From NCBI RefSeq assembly GCF_000017205.1, contig NC_009656.1, forward strand, positions 3,352,001 to 3,416,000: DNA of 64,000 nucleotides, written 5' to 3'. Of the stretch, positions 38,056 to 47,513 are shown piece by piece; position 1 is the stretch's first letter; every line of letters begins with the position of its first letter. A program made the translations under genes and the position numbers. Source of the DNA: Pseudomonas paraeruginosa PA7 (GTDB lineage Bacteria > Pseudomonadota > Gammaproteobacteria > Pseudomonadales > Pseudomonadaceae). Below the pieces are notes generated by a model. That model searched no databases. It saw nothing but the letters and a program-made list of their open reading frames with translations, and was not told the origin of the DNA.

Positions 38056-38853
38056 ATGAGCGAATTCCAGACCATCCAGCTTGAGATCGACCCGCGCGGC
38101 GTAGCCACCCTATGGCTGGACCGGGCGGAAAAGAACAATGCCTTCAATGCCGTCGTGATCGACGAACTGTTGCAGGCCATCGATCGCGTCGGCAGCGACC
38201 CGCAGGTCCGCCTGCTGGTGCTGCGCGGCCGTGGCCGGCACTTCTGCGGCGGTGCCGACCTGGCCTGGATGCAGCAGTCGGTGGACCTCGACTACCAGGG
38301 CAACCTGGCCGACGCCCAGCGTATCGCCGAACTCATGACCCACCTCTACAACCTGCCCAAGCCGACCCTGGCGGTGGTCCAGGGCGCGGTGTTCGGCGGC
38401 GGGGTCGGCCTGGTCAGTTGCTGCGACATGGCCATCGGCAGCGACGACGCGACCTTCTGCCTATCCGAGGTACGCATCGGCCTGATCCCGGCGACCATCG
38501 CCCCGTTCGTGGTCAAGGCCATCGGCCAGCGCGCCGCGCGACGCTATTCGCTGACCGCCGAGCGCTTCGACGGACGCCGCGCCAGCGAACTTGGCCTGCT
38601 CAGCGAAAGCTGTCCCGCCGCCGAACTGGAAAGCCAGGCCGAGGCCTGGATCGCCAACCTGCTGCAAAACAGCCCGCGCGCCCTGGTGGCCTGCAAGGCG
38701 CTCTACCATGAGGTCGAGGCCGCCGAACTGAGCCCGGCGCTACGCCGCTACACCGAAGCGGCCATCGCCCGCATCCGCATCAGCCCGGAAGGCCAGGAAG
38801 GCCTGCGCGCCTTCCTGGAGAAACGCACGCCCGCCTGGAGAAACGACGCATGA
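38056..38853 (+). CDS. liuC: 3-methylglutaconyl-CoA hydratase LiuC
   Basis: The protein has 265 residues in the enoyl-CoA hydratase/isomerase family, with the oxyanion-hole segments RHFCGGADLAWM and QGAVFGGGVGLVSCCDMAI and the glutamate-bearing FCLSEVRIGLIPATIAP. It hydrates methylglutaconyl-CoA to HMG-CoA in leucine degradation. Its stop overlaps the liuD start (ATGA), so the two are coupled. Confidence 0.94.
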   Translation: MSEFQTIQLEIDPRGVATLWLDRAEKNNAFNAVVIDELLQAIDRVGSDPQVRLLVLRGRGRHFCGGADLAWMQQSVDLDYQGNLADAQRIAELMTHLYNLPKPTLAVVQGAVFGGGVGLVSCCDMAIGSDDATFCLSEVRIGLIPATIAPFVVKAIGQRAARRYSLTAERFDGRRASELGLLSESCPAAELESQAEAWIANLLQNSPRALVACKALYHEVEAAELSPALRRYTEAAIARIRISPEGQEGLRAFLEKRTPAWRNDA

Positions 38854-40817
38854 GCCCGGACTACCGCAGCATCCAGCGCATCCTGGTCGCCAACCGCGGC
38901 GAGATCGCCTGCCGGGTGATGCGCAGCGCGCGCGCCCTCGGCATCGGCAGCGTCGCCGTGCACAGCGAGATCGACCGCCACGCCCGCCACGTCGCCGAAG
39001 CCGACATCGCCGTCGACCTGGGCGGCGCCAAGCCCGCCGACAGCTACCTGCGCGGCGACCGGATCATCGCCGCCGCTCTCGCCAGCGGAGCCCAGGCGAT
39101 CCATCCCGGCTACGGCTTCCTCTCGGAGAACGCCGGCTTCGCCCGCGCCTGCGAGGAAGCCGGCCTGCTCTTCCTCGGGCCGCCGGCGGCGGCCATCGAC
39201 GCCATGGGCAGCAAGTCGGCGGCCAAGGCGTTGATGGAAGACGCCGGGGTGCCGCTGGTGCCCGGCTACCACGGCGAAGCCCAGGACCTCGAGACCTTCC
39301 GCCGGGAAGCCGGGCGGATCGGCTACCCGGTGCTGCTCAAGGCCGCCGCTGGCGGCGGCGGCAAGGGCATGAAGGTGGTGGAGCGCGAGGCCGAGCTGGC
39401 CGAGGCCCTCTCCTCCGCCCAGCGCGAGGCCAAGGCCGCCTTCGGCGACGCGCGGATGCTGGTGGAGAAATACCTGCTCAAGCCGCGCCACGTGGAGATC
39501 CAGGTGTTCGCCGACCGCCACGGCCACTGCCTGTACCTCAACGAACGCGACTGTTCGATCCAGCGCCGCCACCAGAAGGTCGTCGAGGAAGCCCCCGCTC
39601 CCGGTCTCGGCGCGGAACTGCGCCGGGCCATGGGCGAGGCCGCGGTACGCGCGGCGCAGGCGATCGGCTACGTCGGCGCCGGTACCGTCGAATTCCTCCT
39701 CGACGAACGTGGCCAGTTCTTCTTCATGGAAATGAACACCCGCCTGCAGGTCGAGCACCCGGTCACCGAGGCCATCACCGGCCTCGACCTGGTCGCCTGG
39801 CAGATCCGCGTCGCTCGCGGCGAGGCGCTGCCGCTGACGCAGGAACAGGTGCCGCTGAACGGCCACGCCATCGAAGTACGGCTCTACGCGGAAGACCCCG
39901 AGGGCGGCTTCCTTCCCGCCAGCGGCCGCCTGGCGCTATACCGCGAAGCGGCCGCCGGCCCCGGCCGGCGGATCGACAGCGGGGTACGCGAAGGCGACGA
40001 GGTCTCGCCGTTCTACGACCCGATGCTGGCCAAGCTGATCGCCTGGGGCGAAACCCGCGAGGAAGCCCGCCAGCGCCTGCTGGCGATGCTGGCGGAAACC
40101 TCGGTCGGCGGCGTGCGCAGCAACCTGGCGTTCCTCCGCCGCATCCTCGGCCATCCGGCATTCGCCGCCGCCGAACTGGACACCGGTTTCATCGCCCGCC
40201 ACGAAGCCGACCTGCTGCCGGCGCCAGAGCCGTTGCCGGAGCATTTCTGGCAGGCCGCCGCCGAAGCCTGGTTGCAGAGCGAAGCCGGCTACCGCCGCGA
40301 CGACGACCCGCATTCGCCGTGGAGCCGCAACGACGGCTGGCGCAGCGCCCTGGCGCGGGAGTCGGACCTGGTGCTGCGCTGCCGCGACGAACGCCGTTGC
40401 GTCCGCCTGCGCCACGCCAGCCCCAGCCAGTACCGCCTCGATGGCGACGACCTGGTCAGCCTGGTGGATGGCGTCACCCGTCGCTCGACGGCTTTGCGCC
40501 GCGGTTCCCAGCTGTTCCTCGAATGGGCTGGCGAACTGCTGACCATCGAAGCCGTCGACCCGATCGCCGAGGCCGAGGCCGCCCATGCCCACCAGGGCGG
40601 TTTGAGCGCGCCGATGAACGGCAGTATCGTGCGGGTCCTGGTCGAGCCCGGCCAGACGGTCGAAGCCGGCGCCGCCCTGGTGGTGCTGGAGGCGATGAAA
40701 ATGGAACACAGCATCCGCGCGCCCCATGCCGGGGTGGTGAAGGCGCTGTATTGCAGCGAGGGCGAACTGGTCGAGGAAGGCACGCCGCTGGTGGAGCTGG
40801 ACGAGAACCAGGCCTGA
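38850..40817 (+). CDS. liuD: Biotin-containing methylcrotonyl-CoA carboxylase alpha subunit LiuD
   Basis: The protein has 655 residues. Biotin carboxylase (about 1-450) has the ATP-grasp loop AAAGGGGKGMKVV and MEMNTRLQVEHPVTE; a linker follows, and the C-terminal biotinyl domain carries the AMKM motif with the biotin-accepting Lys617. It carboxylates its own biotin with ATP and bicarbonate and hands CO2 to LiuB. The start overlaps the liuC stop by four bases. Confidence 0.96.
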   Translation: MSPDYRSIQRILVANRGEIACRVMRSARALGIGSVAVHSEIDRHARHVAEADIAVDLGGAKPADSYLRGDRIIAAALASGAQAIHPGYGFLSENAGFARACEEAGLLFLGPPAAAIDAMGSKSAAKALMEDAGVPLVPGYHGEAQDLETFRREAGRIGYPVLLKAAAGGGGKGMKVVEREAELAEALSSAQREAKAAFGDARMLVEKYLLKPRHVEIQVFADRHGHCLYLNERDCSIQRRHQKVVEEAPAPGLGAELRRAMGEAAVRAAQAIGYVGAGTVEFLLDERGQFFFMEMNTRLQVEHPVTEAITGLDLVAWQIRVARGEALPLTQEQVPLNGHAIEVRLYAEDPEGGFLPASGRLALYREAAAGPGRRIDSGVREGDEVSPFYDPMLAKLIAWGETREEARQRLLAMLAETSVGGVRSNLAFLRRILGHPAFAAAELDTGFIARHEADLLPAPEPLPEHFWQAAAEAWLQSEAGYRRDDDPHSPWSRNDGWRSALARESDLVLRCRDERRCVRLRHASPSQYRLDGDDLVSLVDGVTRRSTALRRGSQLFLEWAGELLTIEAVDPIAEAEAAHAHQGGLSAPMNGSIVRVLVEPGQTVEAGAALVVLEAMKMEHSIRAPHAGVVKALYCSEGELVEEGTPLVELDENQA

Positions 40818-40837
40818 CAGCCAAGACGAGGAACAGC

Positions 40838-41740
40838 ATGAACCTGCCGAAGAAGGTCCGCCTGGTGGAAGTCGGTCCGCGCGACGGACTGCAGAACGAG
40901 AAACAGCCGATCGAGGTGGCCGACAAGATCCGCCTGGTCGATGACCTGAGCGCCGCCGGCCTGGATTACATCGAGGTGGGCAGCTTCGTCTCGCCCAAGT
41001 GGGTGCCGCAGATGGCCGGCTCGGCCGAGGTGTTCGCCGGTATCCGCCAGCGTCCCGGCGTGACCTACGCGGCGCTGGCGCCGAACCTGAAGGGCTTCGA
41101 GGCGGCCCTGGAGTCGGGGGTGAAGGAGGTGGCGGTGTTCGCCGCCGCGTCGGAGGCCTTCTCCCAGCGCAACATCAACTGCTCGATCAAGGACAGCCTG
41201 GAGCGCTTCGTACCGGTGCTGGAGGCGGCGCGCCAGCACCAGGTGCGGGTGCGCGGCTACATTTCCTGCGTGCTCGGCTGTCCCTACGACGGCGATGTCG
41301 ATCCGCGCCAGGTCGCCTGGGTCGCCCGCGAGCTCCAGCAGATGGGCTGCTACGAGGTGTCCCTGGGCGATACCATCGGCATCGGCACCGCCGGCGCCAC
41401 CCGCCGGCTGATCGAGGCGGTGGCCGGCGAGGTTCCCCGCGAGCGCCTCGCCGGGCACTTCCACGACACCTACGGGCAGGCCCTGGCGAACATCTACGCC
41501 AGCCTGCTGGAAGGCATCGCGGTATTCGACAGCTCGGTGGCCGGCCTCGGCGGCTGTCCCTATGCCAAGGGCGCCACCGGCAACGTCGCCAGCGAAGACG
41601 TGCTCTACCTGCTGAACGGCCTGGGGATCGAGACCGGGGTGGACATGCACGCCCTGGTCGACGCCGGCCAGCGCATCTGCGCGGTGCTCGGCAGGAGCAA
41701 CGGCTCGCGGGCGGCGAAAGCGCTGCTGGCCAAGGCTTGA
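40838..41740 (+). CDS. liuE: Hydroxymethylglutaryl-CoA lyase LiuE
   Basis: About 300 residues in the DRE-TIM barrel family. VEVGPRDGLQNEK carries the catalytic Arg-Asp, and GLGGCPYAKGATGNVASED the active-site cysteine loop and glycine-rich signature of HMG-CoA lyases. It cleaves HMG-CoA to acetyl-CoA and acetoacetate, ending leucine degradation. The ATG at 40838 follows GACGAGGAACAGC and lies 20 bp after liuD. Acetoacetate made here can be used by the dhcAB/atoB genes at 55-58 kb. Confidence 0.95.
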   Translation: MNLPKKVRLVEVGPRDGLQNEKQPIEVADKIRLVDDLSAAGLDYIEVGSFVSPKWVPQMAGSAEVFAGIRQRPGVTYAALAPNLKGFEAALESGVKEVAVFAAASEAFSQRNINCSIKDSLERFVPVLEAARQHQVRVRGYISCVLGCPYDGDVDPRQVAWVARELQQMGCYEVSLGDTIGIGTAGATRRLIEAVAGEVPRERLAGHFHDTYGQALANIYASLLEGIAVFDSSVAGLGGCPYAKGATGNVASEDVLYLLNGLGIETGVDMHALVDAGQRICAVLGRSNGSRAAKALLAKA

Positions 41741-41745
41741 GAAGC

Positions 41746-41777
41746 GGCGGATAACCGCGAGCGGTAATCCGCCCTAC
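41746..41777. repeat. REP-like intergenic palindrome (P. aeruginosa type)
   Basis: GGCGGATAACCGC and GCGGTAATCCGCC form a 13-bp inverted repeat with one mismatch and a GA loop, followed by CTAC. The same GGCGGATAnCCGC...GCCCTACG motif recurs at 53447-53534 and at 24311-24322. It lies between convergent liuE and the IclR gene and may help terminate both transcripts. Confidence 0.75.
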
Positions 41778-41807
41778 CCGACGTCACGCCCAGGCTCGGA
41801 CACGGCG

Positions 41808-42611
41808 TCATCCACCCTGCGGGCCGTCATACCCCATCCGCCAACTGATAGCCCGGGTCGTCGCCAGCAGCCGTTCCGCCGCCGGCCCCTGTTCCTCGGC
41901 CTGGAAGATGCTCGCCGGGCCGACCACCGTGAGTACCGCCGCCACCCGCCCGCGGGCGTCGAACACCGGCGCCGAGAGCGCTTCCACGCCAGGCATCAGC
42001 AGGCCGTGGATCGCATGCAGGCCGCGCGCGCGGATGCCTTCCAGCAGCGCCTCATAGGCCGGGGGCGCAGCCAACGGATGGTCGTCGCGGCCGGCCAGTT
42101 CCTCGTCGCGCAATTCAGCCACCTCCCGTTCCGGCAGGAAGGCGGCGAACACCAGCCCGGTGGACGAGCCGAGCAGCGGCAGCACCGAGCCGACCTGGGT
42201 GACCACCGTCACCGCGCGCACCGCCTGTTCCACCTGCACCACGGTGGCGCCACGGTTGCCCCAGACGGCGAGGAAACAGGTCTCGTTGAGCTGGTCGCGC
42301 AGTTCGGCCAGCGGCGCGGCGGCGCTCTTCAGCACGTCCATGCTGTCCAGTGCCGCCAGGCCCACGCGCAGCGCCTCGCGCCCCAGCGAGTAATGGTTTG
42401 TGGAGGCGTCCTGGACCGCGAAGCCGCTGGCGATCAACGCCTGCAGGTAGCGATGGACCTTGCTCGCCGGCATGCCCACATGCTCCGCCAGGCGCGACAG
42501 CGAGGTCGCCGGCGACAGTTCGGCGAGGGCCTTGAGGATATCGGTGCCGACTTCGGCGGAGCGGACCTTCTGCTTGCCGGAGGTTTCGGCGGGACTGCTG
42601 TTCTTTTCCAT
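41808..42611 (-). CDS. hmgR: IclR-family regulator of the homogentisate operon (HmgR type)
   Basis: 267 residues. An IclR N-terminal winged helix (EVGTDILKALAELSPATSLSRLAEHVGMPASKVHRYL broken here) is followed by the effector domain (about 95-255). It is divergent from hmgA, with a palindromic site between them. In P. putida HmgR is an IclR-type repressor of hmgABC induced by homogentisate. The match by position and family is good; effector specificity is inferred. Confidence 0.88.
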   Translation of the reverse strand: MEKNSSPAETSGKQKVRSAEVGTDILKALAELSPATSLSRLAEHVGMPASKVHRYLQALIASGFAVQDASTNHYSLGREALRVGLAALDSMDVLKSAAAPLAELRDQLNETCFLAVWGNRGATVVQVEQAVRAVTVVTQVGSVLPLLGSSTGLVFAAFLPEREVAELRDEELAGRDDHPLAAPPAYEALLEGIRARGLHAIHGLLMPGVEALSAPVFDARGRVAAVLTVVGPASIFQAEEQGPAAERLLATTRAISWRMGYDGPQGG

Positions 42612-42669
42612 GGACGCGGGTTCCTGCAGGCGGGGCCGACGTTATAGCTTGACGCTGCTTTCCGCTCAA

Positions 42670-42686
42670 ATTACGTTATGCGTAAT
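42670..42686. promoter_or_regulatory. HmgR-type operator upstream of hmgA
   Basis: ATTACG and CGTAAT are perfect arms around TTATG, a 17-bp palindrome; a third AATTACG half-site follows at 42689-42695. The site is AT-rich, in the divergent gap between the IclR gene and hmgA, as expected for HmgR. Confidence 0.75.
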
Positions 42687-42771
42687 TGAATTACGATAAA
42701 AATAACGCAGCCAGCGTGCCAGGTCCCCGGCGGATCGGCGGCAAGCTGCCCCACTTCCCCGGAGGCCTCAG

Positions 42772-44070
42772 ATGAACCTCGACTCCACTGCCCTCGCCTA
42801 TCAATCGGGCTTCGGCAACGAATTCAGCAGCGAAGCGCTCCCCGGCGCCCTGCCGGTCGGCCAGAACTCCCCGCAGAAAGCGCCCTACGGCCTGTACGCC
42901 GAACTGCTCTCCGGCACCGCTTTCACCATGGCTCGCAGCGAGGCCCGGCGCACCTGGCTGTACCGCATCACGCCGTCGGCCAAGCATCCACCGTTCCGCC
43001 GCCTGGAACGACAGATCGCCGGTGCCGAGCTGGATGCGCCGACTCCCAACCGCCTGCGCTGGGACCCGCTGGCATTGCCCGAGCAACCCACCGACTTCCT
43101 CGACGGCCTGCTGCGCATGGCCGCCAACGCGCCCGGCGACAAGCCGGCCGGCGTGAGCATCTACCAGTACCTGGCCAACCGCTCGATGGAGCGTTGCTTC
43201 TACGACGCCGATGGCGAACTGCTGCTGGTCCCGCAGTTGGGCCGCCTGCGCCTGTGCACCGAACTCGGCGCGCTGCAGGTCGAGCCGCTGGAGATCGCGG
43301 TGATCCCGCGCGGGATGAAGTTCCGCGTCGAGCTGCTCGACGGCGAGGCGCGCGGCTATATCGCCGAGAACCACGGCGCGCCGCTGCGCCTGCCCGACCT
43401 CGGGCCGATCGGCAGCAACGGCCTGGCCAATCCGCGCGATTTCCTGGCCCCGGTGGCGCGCTACGAGGACAGCCGCCAGCCGCTGCAACTGGTGCAGAAA
43501 TACCTCGGCGAGCTGTGGGCCTGCGAGCTCGACCATTCGCCGCTGGACGTGGTCGCCTGGCACGGCAACAACGTGCCCTACAAATACGACCTGCGCCGCT
43601 TCAACACCATTGGCACGGTCAGCTTCGACCACCCGGACCCGTCGATCTTCACCGTGCTGACCTCCCCCACCAGCGTCCACGGCCTGGCCAACATCGACTT
43701 CGTGATCTTCCCGCCGCGCTGGATGGTGGCCGAGAACACCTTCCGCCCGCCGTGGTTCCACCGCAACCTGATGAACGAGTTCATGGGCCTGATCCAGGGC
43801 GCCTATGACGCCAAGGCCGGCGGCTTCGTGCCCGGCGGCGCCTCGCTGCACAGTTGCATGAGCGCCCACGGCCCGGACGCGGAAAGCTGCGACAAGGCCA
43901 TCGCCGCCGACCTCAGGCCGCACAGGATCGACCAGACCATGGCCTTCATGTTCGAGACCAGCCAGGTCCTCCGGCCGAGCCGTGCCGCCCTCGAGACGCC
44001 GGCCCTGCAGAATGACTACGATGCCTGCTGGGCGTCGCTCGTATCCACCTTCAACCCGCAACGGAGATAA
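42772..44070 (+). CDS. hmgA: Homogentisate 1,2-dioxygenase
   Basis: The protein has 432 residues, the expected length. Family segments [19 protein letters not shown] at the start and the iron-binding region [20 protein letters not shown] (His-Glu ligands) are present. It opens the ring of homogentisate, giving maleylacetoacetate, in tyrosine/phenylalanine breakdown. It is first of hmgA-fahA-maiA; the next start is four bases downstream. Confidence 0.97.
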
Positions 44071-44074
44071 CCCC

Positions 44075-45373
44075 ATGAACCAGCCAACCCCCACTCGTAG
44101 CTGGGTCGCCTCCGCCAATGGGCATGCCGACTTTCCCCTGCAGAACCTGCCGCTGGGCATCTTCAGCCGTGCCGGCCTGAGCCCGCGTTGCGGCGTGGCC
44201 ATCGGCGACTCGATCCTCGACCTGGAGGCGGCGCTGGCCGCCGGCCTGTTCGAGGGTGCCGCCGGCGAAGCCGCCGAAGCCACCCGTGGCGGTGCGCTGA
44301 ACGCTTTCTTCGCCCTCGGCAAGCCGGCCCGCGTGGCGCTGCGCCAGCGCCTGCTGGAGCTGCTCGGCGAAGGCGCCGCGGAGCGCCCGGAGCTGCTCCA
44401 TCCGGCCGCCGAGTGCCAAATGCACCTGCCGGCCAGGATCGGCGACTACACCGACTTCTACGTCGGCATCCGCCATGCCGAGAACGTCGGCAAGCTGTTC
44501 CGCCCGGACAACCCGCTGCTGCCCAACTACAAGCACGTGCCCATCGGCTACCACGGCCGCGCCTCGACCGTGCGCGTCTCCGGCAGCGAAGTGCGCCGGC
44601 CCAACGGCCAGACCCTGCCGGCCGGCGCCAGCGAGCCGGTGTTCGGCCCCTGCGCGCGGCTGGACTACGAACTGGAGCTGGGCATCTGGATCGGCCAGGG
44701 CAACGCCCCGGGCGAAGCCATCCCGGTTTCCCGCGCCGCCGAGCACATCGCCGGCTTCTGCCTGCTCAACGACTGGTCGGCGCGCGACATCCAGGCCTGG
44801 GAATACCAACCGCTCGGCCCGTTCCTGTCGAAGAGCTTCATCACCAGCGTCTCGCCCTGGGTGGTCACCGCCGAGGCCCTGGAACCGTTCCGCCGCGCCC
44901 AGCCAGCGCGCCCCGAAGGCGACCCGCGGCCGCTGCCGTATCTCTACGACGACAACGACCAGGCCCACGGCGCCTTCGACATCGAGCTGGAGGTCCTGCT
45001 GCTCACCGAGGGCCTGCGCGAGAAAGGCCTGCCGCCGCAGCGCCTGACCCTGAGCAACAGCCTGAGCATGTACTGGACGGTGGCGCAGATGGTCGCCCAC
45101 CACAGCGTCAACGGCTGCCAGTTGCAGCCCGGCGACCTGTTCGGCTCCGGCACCCTGTCCGGCGCCGAGCCCGGCCAGTTCGGCTCGCTGCTGGAGATCA
45201 CCGCTGGCGGCAAGCAGCCGGTGCAACTGGCCTCCGGCGAGACCCGGCGCTTCCTCGAGGACGGCGACGAGGTCATCCTGCGCGCCCGCTGCAAACGCGA
45301 GGGGCAGGTCTCGATCGGCTTCGGCGAATGTCGCGGCAAGGTGCTCGCGGCCCATCCGGGGGCGCGCGGATGA
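44075..45373 (+). CDS. fahA: Fumarylacetoacetase
   Basis: The protein has 432 residues with the family's N-terminal SH3-like domain (SWVASANGHADFPLQNLPLG) and the beta-roll catalytic domain with HIPI-type metal site residues (DYTDFYVGIRHAENVGKLF; YELELGIWIG; LNDWSARDIQAWEYQPLGPF). It hydrolyses fumarylacetoacetate to fumarate and acetoacetate. GGAGATAA precedes the ATG. It overlaps maiA by four bases. Confidence 0.96.
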   Translation: MNQPTPTRSWVASANGHADFPLQNLPLGIFSRAGLSPRCGVAIGDSILDLEAALAAGLFEGAAGEAAEATRGGALNAFFALGKPARVALRQRLLELLGEGAAERPELLHPAAECQMHLPARIGDYTDFYVGIRHAENVGKLFRPDNPLLPNYKHVPIGYHGRASTVRVSGSEVRRPNGQTLPAGASEPVFGPCARLDYELELGIWIGQGNAPGEAIPVSRAAEHIAGFCLLNDWSARDIQAWEYQPLGPFLSKSFITSVSPWVVTAEALEPFRRAQPARPEGDPRPLPYLYDDNDQAHGAFDIELEVLLLTEGLREKGLPPQRLTLSNSLSMYWTVAQMVAHHSVNGCQLQPGDLFGSGTLSGAEPGQFGSLLEITAGGKQPVQLASGETRRFLEDGDEVILRARCKREGQVSIGFGECRGKVLAAHPGARG

Positions 45374-46008
45374 AGCTCTATACCTACTACCGTTCCACCT
45401 CCTCCTACCGGGTGCGCATCGCCCTGGCGCTGAAGGGGCTGGACTACCAGTCGCTGCCGGTCAACCTGCTCCGCGACGGCGGCGAACACCGCCAACCCGC
45501 CTACCTGGCGCTCAACCCACAGGGCCGCGTACCGGCCCTGCAGGTCGACGAGGGCGAGTTGCTGATCCAGTCGCCGGCGATCATCGAATACCTCGAGGAG
45601 CGCTACCCGCAACCCGCCCTGCTCTCCAGCGATCCGCTGCGCCGCGCCCAGGAACGCGGGGTCGCGGCGCTGGTCGGCTGCGACATCCACCCATTGCATA
45701 ACGCCAGCGTGCTCAACCTGCTGCGCCAGTGGGGCCACGACGAAGAGCAGGTCCGGCAGTGGATCGGCCACTGGGTCGGCCAGGGGCTCGCCGCCGTCGA
45801 GCAACTGATCGGCGACCAGGGCTGGTGCTTCGGCGACCGGCCGGGCCTGGCCGACGTCTACCTGGTCCCGCAGCTCTACGCCGCCGAGCGCTTCGGCGTG
45901 GCATTGGACGCCTGGCCACGGATCCGCCGGGTCGCCGCCCTGGCCGCCGCTCATCCGGCGTTCCGCCAGGCCCATCCGGCCAACCAGCCGGACACCCCGG
46001 CCGCCTGA
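45370..46008 (+). CDS. maiA: Maleylacetoacetate isomerase (zeta-class GST)
   Basis: The protein has 212 residues. The zeta-class active-site motif SSCxWRVR appears as STSSYRVRIALALKGL, in the thioredoxin-like N-terminal domain; the helical C-terminal domain includes CDIHPLHNASVL. It isomerises maleylacetoacetate with glutathione. ATGA overlap with fahA. The variant SSxSYR differs from the classical cysteine, but Pseudomonas members share this form as far as I recall. Confidence 0.94.
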   Translation: MKLYTYYRSTSSYRVRIALALKGLDYQSLPVNLLRDGGEHRQPAYLALNPQGRVPALQVDEGELLIQSPAIIEYLEERYPQPALLSSDPLRRAQERGVAALVGCDIHPLHNASVLNLLRQWGHDEEQVRQWIGHWVGQGLAAVEQLIGDQGWCFGDRPGLADVYLVPQLYAAERFGVALDAWPRIRRVAALAAAHPAFRQAHPANQPDTPAA

Positions 46009-46041
46009 GCGACCGCAGAGTCCCGCTCCTGAAGATAAAGG

Positions 46042-46062
46042 GGGGCGTCCGCCGGACGCCCC
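46042..46062 (+). terminator. GC hairpin between maiA and the MFS transporter gene
   Basis: GGGGCGTCC and GGACGCCCC form a perfect 9-bp stem with a 3-nt loop. No U-run follows, so it may attenuate rather than fully stop transcription into the downstream transporter gene 31 bp away. Confidence 0.55.
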
Positions 46063-46092
46063 ATCACCAATAAGAACCTCAGGTACCTTGCG

Positions 46093-47445
46093 ATGCAGAA
46101 CCAGATCGCCAGCTTTCGCGCGGCGCTCGACGCGCGCCCCGTGTCCCGCTACCAGTGGCTGTTGCTGCTGCTCCTCGCCCTGTTGCTGGTCACCGATGGC
46201 TACGATGCCCAGGTGCTCGGCTACGTGGTGCCGACCCTGGCCCAGGAATGGGGCCTGGACAAGGCCGCGTTCGGCCCGGTGTTCAGCGCCAACCTGTTCG
46301 GTCTGACCGTCGGTTCGCTGCTGGTGACGCCGCTGGCGGACCGCTTCGGCATCCGTCGGGTGCTGCTCTGCTGCGTGCTGATCTACGCCAGCCTGACCGT
46401 CCTGATGGTCTTCGCCGGTTCCCTGGAAAGCCTGATGCTGGCGCGCTTCGTCTGCGGCATCGGAATGGGCGGGGCAATGCCCAGCGCCATGGCGCTGATG
46501 GCCGAGTACTCGCCACCGCGCCTGCGTACCCTGATGGTCACCCTGGCGGCCTGCGGTTTCTCCTTCGGCGGCGCCGCCGGCGGTTTCGTCGCGGCTGCCT
46601 TCATGGACGGCTTCGGCTGGCAGGCGGTGTTCCTCGCCGGCGGCGTCACCCCGTTGCTGCTGTTCCCCTTCCTCCTCCTGTTCCTGCCGGAATCGCTGCC
46701 GCGCCTGCTGCGCGACGCGCCGCCCTATGCCCGCCTGCGCCAGCTCAGCGAGCGCATGGCGCCGGGCTGGCAGCCGCCGCCGGCACAGGCCGACGCCGAG
46801 CCGGCGGCGCGCCTGAGCGTGCTGGAGCTGTTCCGCCACGGCTATGCGCGCCCGACCCTGCTGCTCTGGGCGACCTTCTTCGTCAGCCTGATCCTGCTCT
46901 ACTTCATGGTCAGCTGGCTGCCCTCGCTGCTCCAGGAAAGCGGCCTGACGCGCAATGCGGCGAACCTGGCGACCTCGATGTTCCTCTTCGCCGGCACCCT
47001 CGGCGCGATGCTCCTGGCCTGGCTCGCCGACCGCCTGCGCAGCAAGGTGCGCCTGTTGGCGGCGATTCTCGCCGGCGCCGCGCTGTGCACCCTGCTCCTC
47101 GGCCTCGACCACGACCAGCCGCGCTGGCTGCTGGCGTTCGTCTTCGCCGCCGGCTTCTGCATCATCGGCGGGCAGCTGACCCTGAACGCCTTCGCCAGCA
47201 ACTTCTACCCGGCCCAGGTGCGCGCCACCGGCACCGGCTGGGCGCTGGGCGTGGGCCGCTTCGGTTCGATCCTCGGCCCGCTGTTCGGCAGCCTGCTGCT
47301 GGGCATGCACATATCCGTGGAGAACATCTTCATGCTTGCGGCGATACCCGCCGGGCTCGCCGCGCTGCTGATCCTCCAGGTCCGCTCGCCCGCCGCCCAG
47401 GCGCAGCGGGAAAGCACCGCCGCGCTGGCCGTCGAGGAATCCTGA
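46093..47445 (+). CDS. MFS transporter, aromatic acid:H+ symporter (AAHS) type
   Basis: The protein has 450 residues with 12 hydrophobic segments. DGYDAQVLGYVVPTLAQEWGL in TM1, DRFGIRRVLLCC in the loop 2-3 and FASNFYPAQVRATGTGWALGVGR near TM11 are typical of PcaK/BenK-type AAHS permeases. It follows maiA after a hairpin, suggesting uptake of an aromatic acid such as 4-hydroxyphenylpyruvate or homogentisate. The substrate is inferred from neighbours. Confidence 0.88.
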   Translation: MQNQIASFRAALDARPVSRYQWLLLLLLALLLVTDGYDAQVLGYVVPTLAQEWGLDKAAFGPVFSANLFGLTVGSLLVTPLADRFGIRRVLLCCVLIYASLTVLMVFAGSLESLMLARFVCGIGMGGAMPSAMALMAEYSPPRLRTLMVTLAACGFSFGGAAGGFVAAAFMDGFGWQAVFLAGGVTPLLLFPFLLLFLPESLPRLLRDAPPYARLRQLSERMAPGWQPPPAQADAEPAARLSVLELFRHGYARPTLLLWATFFVSLILLYFMVSWLPSLLQESGLTRNAANLATSMFLFAGTLGAMLLAWLADRLRSKVRLLAAILAGAALCTLLLGLDHDQPRWLLAFVFAAGFCIIGGQLTLNAFASNFYPAQVRATGTGWALGVGRFGSILGPLFGSLLLGMHISVENIFMLAAIPAGLAALLILQVRSPAAQAQRESTAALAVEES

Positions 47446-47513
47446 GCCTTCACCGCGAGCGGCTTCCCGGCTACAGTGGCGACCCGTTTCGCCGCCCGCC
47501 GCAGGAGCCGCCA

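Noticed and set aside
46042-46062. Full terminator separating maiA from the MFS gene
   Set aside because: The stem lacks a following T-run, so I kept it only as a possible attenuator and did not treat the transporter as an independent unit.
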